14,714 nucleotides of DNA from Iamia sp035765045. Lineage in GTDB: Bacteria > Actinomycetota > Acidimicrobiia > Acidimicrobiales > Iamiaceae. The notes beneath the pieces are model-generated. The model searched no databases. It was not told where the DNA came from and saw nothing but the letters and a program-made list of their open reading frames with translations. The stretch covers positions 1-14,714 of the forward strand of contig DASTYI010000036.1 of the NCBI GenBank assembly GCA_035765045.1, read 5' to 3'. The position numbers were made by a program, and so were the translations under genes. Positions 1 to 5,812 of the stretch are shown piece after piece (the stretch's first letter is position 1; each line of letters opens with the position of its first letter).

Positions 1-32
1 GAAGCCGTCGGATCCGATCGCCGGTTCGGGGG
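1..32. repeat. Partial copy of a dispersed hairpin repeat (loop and right arm)
   Basis: These 32 bases are identical to positions 4077-4108, which are the GAAG loop and complete right arm of the long inverted repeat at 4051-4106. The matching left arm would lie before the window start, so this copy is probably cut by the window edge and not truly truncated. It ends 19 bases before the start codon of the dehydrogenase gene. Two copies so close together, both between genes, suggest an intergenic repeat family. No transposase is visible nearby. Confidence 0.8.
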
Positions 33-51
33 CGTGGGAGGCTGACGGGCC

Positions 52-990
52 ATGGGCACGCAGTGGACAGCCGAGGACATCCCGGCGCAGGAGGGGCGGA
101 CGATCGTGGTCACCGGGGCCACCAGCGGGCTGGGGCTGGAGTCGGCCCTCGCCCTGGCCCGGGCCGGGGCCCGGGTGCTGATGGCGGGGCGGAACCCCGA
201 GAAGGCCGAGCGGGCGCGGGCCGACGTCGCCGCCGTGGCCACCGGCCCCGAGCCCGAGGTCGTCGCCCTCGACCTGGCCGACCTGGCCTCGGTCCGTGAC
301 GCCGCCGCCGCCATCGCCGAGCGGGCGCCCCGGCTCGACGTCCTGATGAACAACGCGGGGGTGATGGCCCTCCCCCGGGCGACCACCGCCGACGGCTTCG
401 AGATGCAGCTCGGCACCAACCACCTCGGCCACTTCGCCCTCACCGGCCTGCTCCTGCCGAGCCTGCTGGCGGCCGACGCCGGGCGGGTCGTCACCACCTC
501 GTCGAGCGCCCACACCCCGGGCCGGATGCGGTGGGACGACCTCCAGGGCGAGCGCCGCTACCAGCGCTGGCTGGCCTACGCCCAGTCGAAGCTGGCCAAC
601 CTGCTCTTCGCCTACGAGCTCGACCGCCGGGCCCGCGCCGCCAAGACCGCCCTCGCCTCGGTCGCCGCCCACCCCGGCTACGCCTCGACCCACCTCCAGG
701 CCGCCGGTCCGGAGATGAGCGGCAGCAAGGTCGGCGTCCGGGTCATGGACATCGCCAACCGCATCGCCGCCCAGCCCGCCGCCGACGGCGCCCTCCCCCA
801 GCTCTACGCCGCCTCGATGGCCGACGTCCGCGGCGGCGAGTACTTCGGCCCCACCCGGCTGTTCGGGATGCGGGGCGCGCCGATCCGGGTCGAGAGCACC
901 AAGCGCTCGCACTCGCGGGAGGACGCCGCCCGGCTGTGGGAGGTCTCCGAGGAGCTGACCGGCGTGACCTACGAGTGGCCGTTGGCGTAG
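52..990 (+). CDS. Short-chain dehydrogenase/reductase (SDR), retinol dehydrogenase-like
   Basis: A 312-residue classical SDR oxidoreductase, expected to be a cytoplasmic NAD(P)(H)-dependent enzyme acting on a carbonyl or alcohol. The Rossmann dinucleotide-binding motif TGATSGLG is at residues 21-28 and the NNAG motif at 100-103. The catalytic set is visible: Asn123 in GTNHLGHF, a serine within TTSSSAH (about 149-154), and Tyr176/Lys180 in YAQSK. HPGYAST at 207-213 is the usual post-catalytic segment. The length and the GTNHLGHF / HPG pattern fit the retinol-dehydrogenase or protochlorophyllide-reductase-like branch, but the substrate cannot be read from sequence. The ATG has a GGGAGG at 36-41, about 10 bases upstream. 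Its 3' end overlaps the convergent CNNM/CorC gene by 22 bp (969-990), with no room for a terminator between them. Confidence 0.93.
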   Translation: MGTQWTAEDIPAQEGRTIVVTGATSGLGLESALALARAGARVLMAGRNPEKAERARADVAAVATGPEPEVVALDLADLASVRDAAAAIAERAPRLDVLMNNAGVMALPRATTADGFEMQLGTNHLGHFALTGLLLPSLLAADAGRVVTTSSSAHTPGRMRWDDLQGERRYQRWLAYAQSKLANLLFAYELDRRARAAKTALASVAAHPGYASTHLQAAGPEMSGSKVGVRVMDIANRIAAQPAADGALPQLYAASMADVRGGEYFGPTRLFGMRGAPIRVESTKRSHSREDAARLWEVSEELTGVTYEWPLA

Positions 991-2276
991 GCGCCGTCGT
1001 CGGACGTCTCGGCCGCGTCGGGGTCGCGGCGGAGGCGGACCTCGCCGATCGCCCGGCCCTCGACGGCCATGACCTCGATCAGCCAGCCGTCGAGCGTCAC
1101 CGTGTCGCCCGGCTGCTCGGGGATGAACCCGAGGCGGTCGAGCACCAGCCCGGCCACCGTCGAGTACGGCCCCTCGGGCAGCACGACCTCGATGTCCTTG
1201 AGGTCGTGGACGGGGAAGCGGCCGGGCAGGACCATGGCGCCGTCGGGCTCGCGCCGGACGCTGAGGATGTCCTGGTCGGTCTCGTCGTAGATCTCGCCGA
1301 CCAGTTCCTCCAGCAGGTCCTCGACGGTGACGATGCCCTCGGTGCCGCCGTGCTCGTTGATCACGATGGCCATCTGGTGGTGGCCGGCCTGCATCGTCCG
1401 CAGGGCGTCGAGGACCTTGGCCGTCTCCGGGAAGGCCGGCGCCGGCTGGGTGACCTCGCCCACGGTGGCGACCTCGGCGTCGACCAGGTCGCGCAGGTGG
1501 ACGACGCCGACGAACTCGTCGAGGTTGGAGTCGAGGGCGACGGGGGCGCGCGTGTGGTTCGACCCGGCCAGCGCCAGCAGGCCCTCACCGCACGGCATCT
1601 CGGGCGGGAGGACGAAGACGTCGCGACGGGGCTGGACGATCTCGTGGAGCGCACGCCCGGCGATCTCGAAGGCGCCCGTGAGGATCGTCCGGTGCTGCTC
1701 GGTGAACCCGGGCTGGGCGGCGACCATGTCGCGCAGCTCGTCCTCGGTGACCTCCTCGCCGTGGCGGTCGGGGTCACCCCCGAGCAGGCGGACAGCGACG
1801 TCGGTCGAGCGGCTGAGGAGCCACACCGCCGGCCGGGTCAGCTGGGCCACGAGGCTGAGGGGCCGGGCCGCCAGCAGCCCCCACCCCTCGGCCCGCTGCA
1901 TGGCGATCCGCTTGGGCGCCAGCTCGCCGAACACGAGGGTGACGTACGACAGCAGCAGGGTCACGACCACGATCGAGACCGGGCGGGCGCCGCTGCCGAG
2001 GAAGCCGAGCGGGTCCTCGAGCGGCTCGGCCAGCGAGACGGCGGCGGCGGCCGAGGCCAGGAAGCCGGCGAGGGTGATGCCGATCTGGATGGTGGCGAGG
2101 AAGCGGTTGGGGTCGCGGGCCAGCTTGGCGAGGGCCCGACCCCGGCGACCCTGGGCCTCGAGCCGCTGGAGCTGTGACTCGCGCAGCGAGACGAGCGCCA
2201 TCTCGCTGCCGGCGAAGACGGCGTTGAGCACGACGAGCACGAGGACCAGCACGAGCTCGGGGAGGACGTCAGCCAC
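969..2276 (-). CDS. CNNM/CorC (hemolysin C) family membrane protein, paralogue 1
   Basis: A 435-residue integral membrane protein with a CNNM/DUF21 transmembrane domain (about 1-190), a cytoplasmic CBS pair (about 215-330, ending in VTVEDLLEELVGEIYDE) and a C-terminal CorC_HlyC domain (about 345-416, including the PEGPYSTVAG segment). Family signatures are NAVFAGSEMALVS near residue 18 and FGELAPKRIA at 116-125. The family is linked to Mg2+/Co2+ export or homeostasis; the hemolysin name is historical. I chose the GTG at 2274-2276 because the hydrophobic CNNM helix starts right after it, a GGGAG lies about 10 bases upstream, and the reading frame further upstream is only antisense to the GGT gene. 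It is divergent from GGT and convergent with the SDR gene. The ion specificity is unknown. Confidence 0.92.
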   Translation of the reverse strand: MADVLPELVLVLVLVVLNAVFAGSEMALVSLRESQLQRLEAQGRRGRALAKLARDPNRFLATIQIGITLAGFLASAAAAVSLAEPLEDPLGFLGSGARPVSIVVVTLLLSYVTLVFGELAPKRIAMQRAEGWGLLAARPLSLVAQLTRPAVWLLSRSTDVAVRLLGGDPDRHGEEVTEDELRDMVAAQPGFTEQHRTILTGAFEIAGRALHEIVQPRRDVFVLPPEMPCGEGLLALAGSNHTRAPVALDSNLDEFVGVVHLRDLVDAEVATVGEVTQPAPAFPETAKVLDALRTMQAGHHQMAIVINEHGGTEGIVTVEDLLEELVGEIYDETDQDILSVRREPDGAMVLPGRFPVHDLKDIEVVLPEGPYSTVAGLVLDRLGFIPEQPGDTVTLDGWLIEVMAVEGRAIGEVRLRRDPDAAETSDDGAYANGHS

Positions 2277-2303
2277 GGGAGATCGGCTCCCGGGCGGAGG
2301 GGC

Positions 2304-2335
2304 GCCGGCCGTCGTCGGGGGGACGACGATCCGGC
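2304..2335 (-). other. Hairpin in the presumed leader of CNNM paralogue 1
   Basis: An inverted repeat pairs CGTCGTC (2310-2316) with GACGACG (2322-2328) around a GGGGG-type loop (2317-2321). After a small bulge, GCCGG (2304-2308) pairs with CCGGC (2331-2335). On the minus strand it lies about 28 bases before the GTG start, so it would fall in the 5' leader. No known riboswitch class is recognised. A possible minus-strand -10 (TAACCT, complement of 2383-2388) would give a leader of about 100 nt. Confidence 0.35.
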
Positions 2336-2437
2336 TGGGGACTGCCAGGTTCCTCAGGAGCAGAGCCGCTCGCCATCGACTCAGGTTAGCGATCACCGTC
2401 CGCCCCGTCCTCCGACCGCGCCGGGAGGGGGCGTCGG

Positions 2438-2443
2438 TAGCGT
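2438..2443 (+). promoter_or_regulatory. Candidate -10 element of a leaderless GGT transcript
   Basis: TAGCGT matches the actinobacterial TANNNT -10 pattern and sits exactly 7 bases before the ATG at 2451, so transcription would begin at or next to the start codon. There is no Shine-Dalgarno at normal spacing, which agrees with leaderless initiation. A -35 element is not clear. Confidence 0.55.
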
Positions 2444-2450
2444 CGGGCCC

Positions 2451-4049
2451 ATGGCGACACCCCCCTCGACCCGCCGCTGGCCCACGACCTACGGACCCGG
2501 GGGGATGGTGTGCTCGGTCGACCACCTCGCCTCCTCGGCCGGCGTCCAGATCCTCGACCAGGGCGGCACCGCGGCCGACGCCGCCATCGCGGCGAGCGCC
2601 GTCCTCACCGTCACCACGCCGCACATGTGCGGGATGGGGGGCGACCTCTTCGCCCTGGTCCACCACCGGGCCGGGCCGCCCGACGTGCTCGACGCCGCCG
2701 GCCGGGCCGGCTCGGGCGCCGACGCCGCCCGGCTCCGGGCCGAGGGCCACACGGTCATGCCGTTCACCGGCGACGTCCGGTCGGCCACCGTGCCCGGGTG
2801 CGTCGACGGCTGGGTGGCCCTCCACGAGCGCCACGGCCGGGTGCCCCTGGCCGACGTCCTGGCCCCGGCCATGCGGCTGGCCGAGGCCGGCTTCCCCGCC
2901 TCGCCGCTGCTCGTGTTCACCCTCGACCGGTTGGCCGGGGTCGAGGGCTGCGACGAGCTGACGGCGATCCGCCCCGGCGTGGGCCAGCGGGTCGTCCGCC
3001 CCGAGCTGGCGGCCACCCTGGCCGCGGTGGCCGAGGGCGGGCGCGAGGCCTTCTACGAGGGCGCCTTCGGGCGGGCGCTGCTGGCGGTCGGGCAGGGCGA
3101 GTACGACGCCGCCGACCTGGCCACCCCCGGCGCCACCTGGGTCGACCCCGTCGGGCGGCGCGTCTGGGGCCACGACGTCTGGACCGTGCCCCCGGTCTCG
3201 CAGGGCTACCTCACCGTGCTGGCCGCCGCCGTGGTCGAGGCGCTGGTGGGCGACGACCTCCCCGACCCGGACACGCCCGAGTGGGCCCACCTGCTGGTCG
3301 AGGCCACCCGGCTGGCGTCCCACGACCGCCCCGCCGTGCTCCACGACGGGGCCGACGGGGCCGCCCTGGTGGCCGACGACGTGGTGCGGGCCCGGGCCGC
3401 CGCCTTCTCGGCCGGCGCCCGCGCCGACGTCGCCGCCCCGGCCGCCGGCGGCGGGACGATCTACCTCTGCGCCGTCGACGACGAGGGCCGCGGGGTCAGC
3501 CTCATCCAGTCGAACGCCTCGGGCTACGGCTGCCACGTCGCCGTGCCCGGCACCGGGATCCTCCTCCACAACCGGGGGATCGGCTTCACCCTCGAGGAGG
3601 GCCACCCGGCCGCCTACGCCCCCGGCCGCAAGCCGCCCCACACCCTCTCGCCGGCGCTCGTGACCCGGGCCGACGGGAGCCTGCGCCAGGTGATCGGCAC
3701 CATGGGCGGCGACTCGCAGCCCCACGTCGTCCTCCAGCTCCTGGCCCGCACGCTGGCCGGGGGCGAGGCGCCCGGCACCGCCCTGGAGGCGCCCCGGTTC
3801 GTCCTCGCCTCGGGCACCGGCCAGGGCTTCGACACGTGGACGGCGCCCGACCAGGTCGTCCGGGTCGAGGCCCACGCCCCCGAGGGGTGGGACGGGGGGC
3901 TGGCGGACCGGGGCCACCGGGTCGAGCGGGCCGCCCTCGACCCCGCCGGGTTCGGCCACGCCCACGTGATCGAGGTGGGCGAGGACGGCATCCGGGCCGG
4001 GGCCGCCGACGTCCGCTCCGTCATCGGCGCCGCCGTCGCCACCGCCTGA
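2451..4049 (+). CDS. Gamma-glutamyltransferase-family Ntn hydrolase (cytoplasmic type)
   Basis: A 532-residue protein of the gamma-glutamyltranspeptidase family, which cleaves or transfers gamma-glutamyl groups (for example of glutathione-like thiols) after self-cleavage before a catalytic Thr. The N-terminal part has the family pattern VCSVDHLASSAGVQILDQGG (19-38, about) and AADAAIAAS, followed by CGMGGDLFALV (60-70). The likely self-cleavage and nucleophile site is Thr336 in GGGTIYLCAVD, followed by GVSLIQSNASGYG. GTMGGDSQ at 416-423 is the conserved oxyanion-region glycine motif, and HTLSPALV at 397-404 also fits. There is no signal peptide, unlike secreted GGTs, so it resembles YwrD-like cytoplasmic members. 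Actinobacteria use mycothiol more than glutathione, so the physiological substrate is open. The stop codon is followed within two bases by the long hairpin repeat. Confidence 0.92.
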   Translation: MATPPSTRRWPTTYGPGGMVCSVDHLASSAGVQILDQGGTAADAAIAASAVLTVTTPHMCGMGGDLFALVHHRAGPPDVLDAAGRAGSGADAARLRAEGHTVMPFTGDVRSATVPGCVDGWVALHERHGRVPLADVLAPAMRLAEAGFPASPLLVFTLDRLAGVEGCDELTAIRPGVGQRVVRPELAATLAAVAEGGREAFYEGAFGRALLAVGQGEYDAADLATPGATWVDPVGRRVWGHDVWTVPPVSQGYLTVLAAAVVEALVGDDLPDPDTPEWAHLLVEATRLASHDRPAVLHDGADGAALVADDVVRARAAAFSAGARADVAAPAAGGGTIYLCAVDDEGRGVSLIQSNASGYGCHVAVPGTGILLHNRGIGFTLEEGHPAAYAPGRKPPHTLSPALVTRADGSLRQVIGTMGGDSQPHVVLQLLARTLAGGEAPGTALEAPRFVLASGTGQGFDTWTAPDQVVRVEAHAPEGWDGGLADRGHRVERAALDPAGFGHAHVIEVGEDGIRAGAADVRSVIGAAVATA

Positions 4050-4050
4050 C

Positions 4051-4106
4051 CCCGTACTGGCGATCAGATCCGACGGGAAGCCGTCGGATCCGATCGCCGG
4101 TTCGGG
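4051..4106. repeat. Long hairpin repeat (REP-like), right half also at 1-32
   Basis: Two 26-base arms (4051-4076 and 4081-4106) surround a GAAG loop. They match as an inverted repeat at 23 of 26 positions, and one of the three mismatches is a G-T pair. The innermost 10 bp (GATCCGACGG / CCGTCGGATC) are perfect. The element starts two bases after the GGT stop, so it could act as a terminator or mRNA-stabilising hairpin, though it has no T-tract. The loop and right arm recur identically at 1-32, which marks it as a repeat family and not just a local terminator. Confidence 0.85.
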
Positions 4107-4142
4107 GGGAGGGCCTTGGCCGGGTGTCCGTCGGCGGAGCAG

Positions 4143-4148
4143 TAGCGT
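4143..4148 (+). promoter_or_regulatory. Candidate -10 element for the CNNM-CNNM-exonuclease operon
   Basis: TAGCGT, the same hexamer as before the GGT gene, lies 8 bases upstream of an ATG at 4157. It is placed between the hairpin repeat and the second CNNM gene, so it is the best candidate promoter for the operon running to 7999. No good -35 was found (TTGGCC at 4116-4121 is 21 bases away). Confidence 0.45.
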
Positions 4149-4156
4149 CGCGGGGG

Positions 4157-4228
4157 ATGCACCGGACGGCGGCCGAGGCCGCGGGTGACGAGCCTCCCAG
4201 TCCCCACCCCCTCGCCGGTCCGAGGTAG
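4157..4228 (+). CDS. Possible 23-residue leader ORF ahead of CNNM paralogue 2
   Basis: ATG at 4157 opens a 23-codon frame ending in TAG at 4226-4228. Its start lies 8 bases after a TAGCGT -10 candidate, the arrangement expected of a leaderless transcript. Its stop codon overlaps the GAGGT ribosome-binding sequence (4222-4226) of the next gene, and only 6 bases separate the stop from the GTG at 4235. It is in the same frame as that gene. The peptide is rich in Ala, Pro and Gly and resembles nothing I recognise. It may couple translation to the downstream gene, or it may be a chance frame in GC-rich DNA; nothing in the peptide itself argues for function. Confidence 0.35.
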   Translation: MHRTAAEAAGDEPPSPHPLAGPR

Positions 4229-4234
4229 CGCGCC

Positions 4235-5602
4235 GTGTGGACCGCCCTCGGCCTCCTCGCCGTCGTCCTCCTGACCCTCGGCACCGGCTACTTCGTGGCC
4301 GCCGAGTTCGCCTTCGTCGCCGTGCGGCGAGGGCGGCTGGAGGAGCGGGCCGAGGAGGGCGACCGCCGGGCCCGCCGGGCCGTGGCCGTCCACAAGCGAC
4401 TCAGCTTCATGCTGTCGGGGGCGCAGCTCGGCATCACGATCACCTCGCTGGTGGTCGGCTTCATCGCCGAGCCCACCCTGGGCCGAGCGCTCGAACCGGT
4501 CGTCGGCGCCGCCGGGGTGCCGGAGGGCGCCCGCATCGGGGTGGCCGTCGGCCTCGGCCTGTTCATCGCCACCATCGCCCAGATGGTCGTCGGCGAGCTG
4601 GCCCCCAAGAACCTGGCCATCGCCCGCCCGGAGAGCACCGCCCGGGTGTTGGCCGGGCCGACCCTCCTCTTCCTGCGGATCGCCGGCCCGCTGATCACGG
4701 TCTCCGACGGGGCGTCGAACCGGCTGCTCCGGGCCGTCGGCATCGAGCCGGTCGAGGAGCTCGCCGGCGGCGTGTCGGTCGAGGAGCTCGACCTGATCGT
4801 CGAGGAGTCGGCCGAGTCGGGGAAGCTGACCGTCCGCCAGGCCGCCCTCCTCGAGCGGGCCATCGACTTCGGGACGCTGCTGGCCTCGGCGGCGATGGTG
4901 CCCTGGAACCGGGTCAGCACCATCGCCTCGACCGACACCTGCGAGGCGCTGCGCCGCCGGGTGGCCGAGGCCCACTCCCGGTTCCCGGTGCTCGACGAGG
5001 ACGGCGGCGTCTTCGGCGTGGTCCACGCCAAGGACCTCCTCGACGTCGAGGACGACGCCCTCGACACCACGCCGGTGGCCGCCCTGACCCGGCCCCCGCT
5101 CGTCGTCCCCGAGGTCGCCACCCTGCGCACCGTCCTGGCCGAGCTGCGCCGGGAGGGCACCGAGATGGCGATCGTGGCCGACGAGCACGGCGCCCCGGCC
5201 GGGGTGGTCACGCTGGAGGACATCGTCGAGGAGCTGGTGGGCGACATCAGCGACGAGTACGACCCGACGCTGCCCGAGGCCGAGGCGGCCGAGGACGGGA
5301 GCTGGACCGTGCCCGGCCGGCTCCGCCTCGACGAGATCGCCCGCTCGACCGGGATCGAGCTGCCCGACGGCGAGGCCTACGACACCGTGGCCGGGCTGGT
5401 GATGTCGCAGCTCCAGCGGCTCGGGGCGGTGGGCGACCGGGTCGAGGTCGCCGGGGTGGCGATCGAGGTCCTGGCCCTCGACGGCTGGGCGATCACGTCG
5501 GTCCGCCTCACCCCCCTGGTCGACGAGGTCGAGGGCCCCGCCCCCACCCGCGGCGGCTCCGCCCACGGCGCCACCACCCCCGACGGGCGGGTGAGCCGGT
5601 GA
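4235..5602 (+). CDS. CNNM/CorC (hemolysin C) family membrane protein, paralogue 2
   Basis: A 455-residue CNNM/CorC protein with a transmembrane domain (1-190; LGTGYFVAAEFAFVAVRRGR near 15-34, SGAQLGITITSLVVG at 61-75, VVGELAPKNLAIARPE at 118-133), a CBS pair (about 220-340, with FGVVHAKDLLDVED and GVVTLEDIVEELVGDISDEYD) and a CorC_HlyC domain (about 355-427, with EAYDTVAG). It has the family order and length of divalent-cation (Mg2+/Co2+) export proteins. The GTG start has GAGGT 8 bases upstream (4222-4226). The C-terminal tail after 428 is low-complexity (Ala, Gly, Pro, Thr). It heads the operon with paralogue 3, which it resembles more than paralogue 1 (shared VAAEFA, GAQLGIT, ARRSR/VRRGR patterns); the two may work as a pair, which is inference. 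Confidence 0.92.
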   Translation: MWTALGLLAVVLLTLGTGYFVAAEFAFVAVRRGRLEERAEEGDRRARRAVAVHKRLSFMLSGAQLGITITSLVVGFIAEPTLGRALEPVVGAAGVPEGARIGVAVGLGLFIATIAQMVVGELAPKNLAIARPESTARVLAGPTLLFLRIAGPLITVSDGASNRLLRAVGIEPVEELAGGVSVEELDLIVEESAESGKLTVRQAALLERAIDFGTLLASAAMVPWNRVSTIASTDTCEALRRRVAEAHSRFPVLDEDGGVFGVVHAKDLLDVEDDALDTTPVAALTRPPLVVPEVATLRTVLAELRREGTEMAIVADEHGAPAGVVTLEDIVEELVGDISDEYDPTLPEAEAAEDGSWTVPGRLRLDEIARSTGIELPDGEAYDTVAGLVMSQLQRLGAVGDRVEVAGVAIEVLALDGWAITSVRLTPLVDEVEGPAPTRGGSAHGATTPDGRVSR

Positions 5603-5812
5603 GCACCCTCCGCCCCACCCCCCTTCTGAGGCGCGGGCGACACGCCGGCATCCTCCCCACGCCTCAGAACGGCGGGCGACCGGTTCTGAGGCGCGGGCGA
5701 CACGCCGACGTCCTCCCCACGCCTCAGAACGGCGGACGACCGGTTCTGAGGCGCGGACGACACGCCGGCATCAACCTCACGCCTCAGAACGGGGGAGGGC
5801 GGCGATGAGCAC
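5600..5812. repeat. 7-bp direct repeat (TGAGCAC) flanking the repeat array
   Basis: TGAGCAC occurs at 5600-5606, containing the TGA stop of CNNM paralogue 2, and again at 5806-5812, overlapping the ATG start of paralogue 3. The two copies bracket the palindromic array. This is what an insertion with a 7-bp target duplication into an original overlapping stop/start would leave. It could also be chance, since both copies are constrained by start or stop codons. Confidence 0.35.
5624..5790. repeat. Array of three 60-bp palindrome-bearing tandem repeats
   Basis: Three units start with TTCTGAGGCG at 5624, 5684 and 5744, with an exact 60-bp period. Each unit closes with CGCCTCAGAA (5660-5669, 5720-5729, 5780-5789), so each is a hairpin with 10-bp arms and a 26-base loop; a 14-base spacer joins units. 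The right arm of one unit can instead pair with the left arm of the next (5656-5670 with 5683-5697, 15 bp with one mismatch, 12-base loop), giving mutually exclusive folds. Units differ by a few substitutions. The array fills nearly all of the gap between CNNM paralogues 2 and 3. An open frame of 69 codons (5599-5808) reads through it, but only because the period is a multiple of three. Confidence 0.9.

Noticed and set aside
531..2177. Long plus-strand open frame of 548 codons across the SDR and CNNM genes
   Set aside because: Its translation is Arg/Gly/Asp-rich low-complexity sequence, and it overlaps two genes with clear family motifs.
2304..2335. A magnesium-sensing riboswitch (ykoK or mgtA type) upstream of a CNNM gene
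   Set aside because: Only one simple hairpin is visible; none of the conserved multi-helix architecture of known Mg2+ riboswitches can be seen.
2277..3965. A very long minus-strand open frame continuing upstream of CNNM paralogue 1 (998 codons in total with it)
   Set aside because: The upstream 563 codons are antisense to the GGT gene and have low-complexity Gly/Val/Asp/His composition typical of GC-rich shadow frames; the real protein begins at the GTG at 2276.
4061..4096. A simple intrinsic terminator for the GGT gene only
   Set aside because: The stem is much longer than needed (26-base arms), lacks a T-tract, and half of it recurs at 1-32, so a repeat element is the better primary call, although it may also terminate transcription.
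4064..5566. 500-codon minus-strand frame opposite CNNM paralogue 2
   Set aside because: Shadow of the paralogue 2 codon bias; composition is Gly/Asp/His/Arg-rich with no domain features.
5624..5790. A CRISPR array
   Set aside because: The repeats are 60 bp apart with nearly identical sequence throughout, there are no variable spacers, and no cas genes are present.
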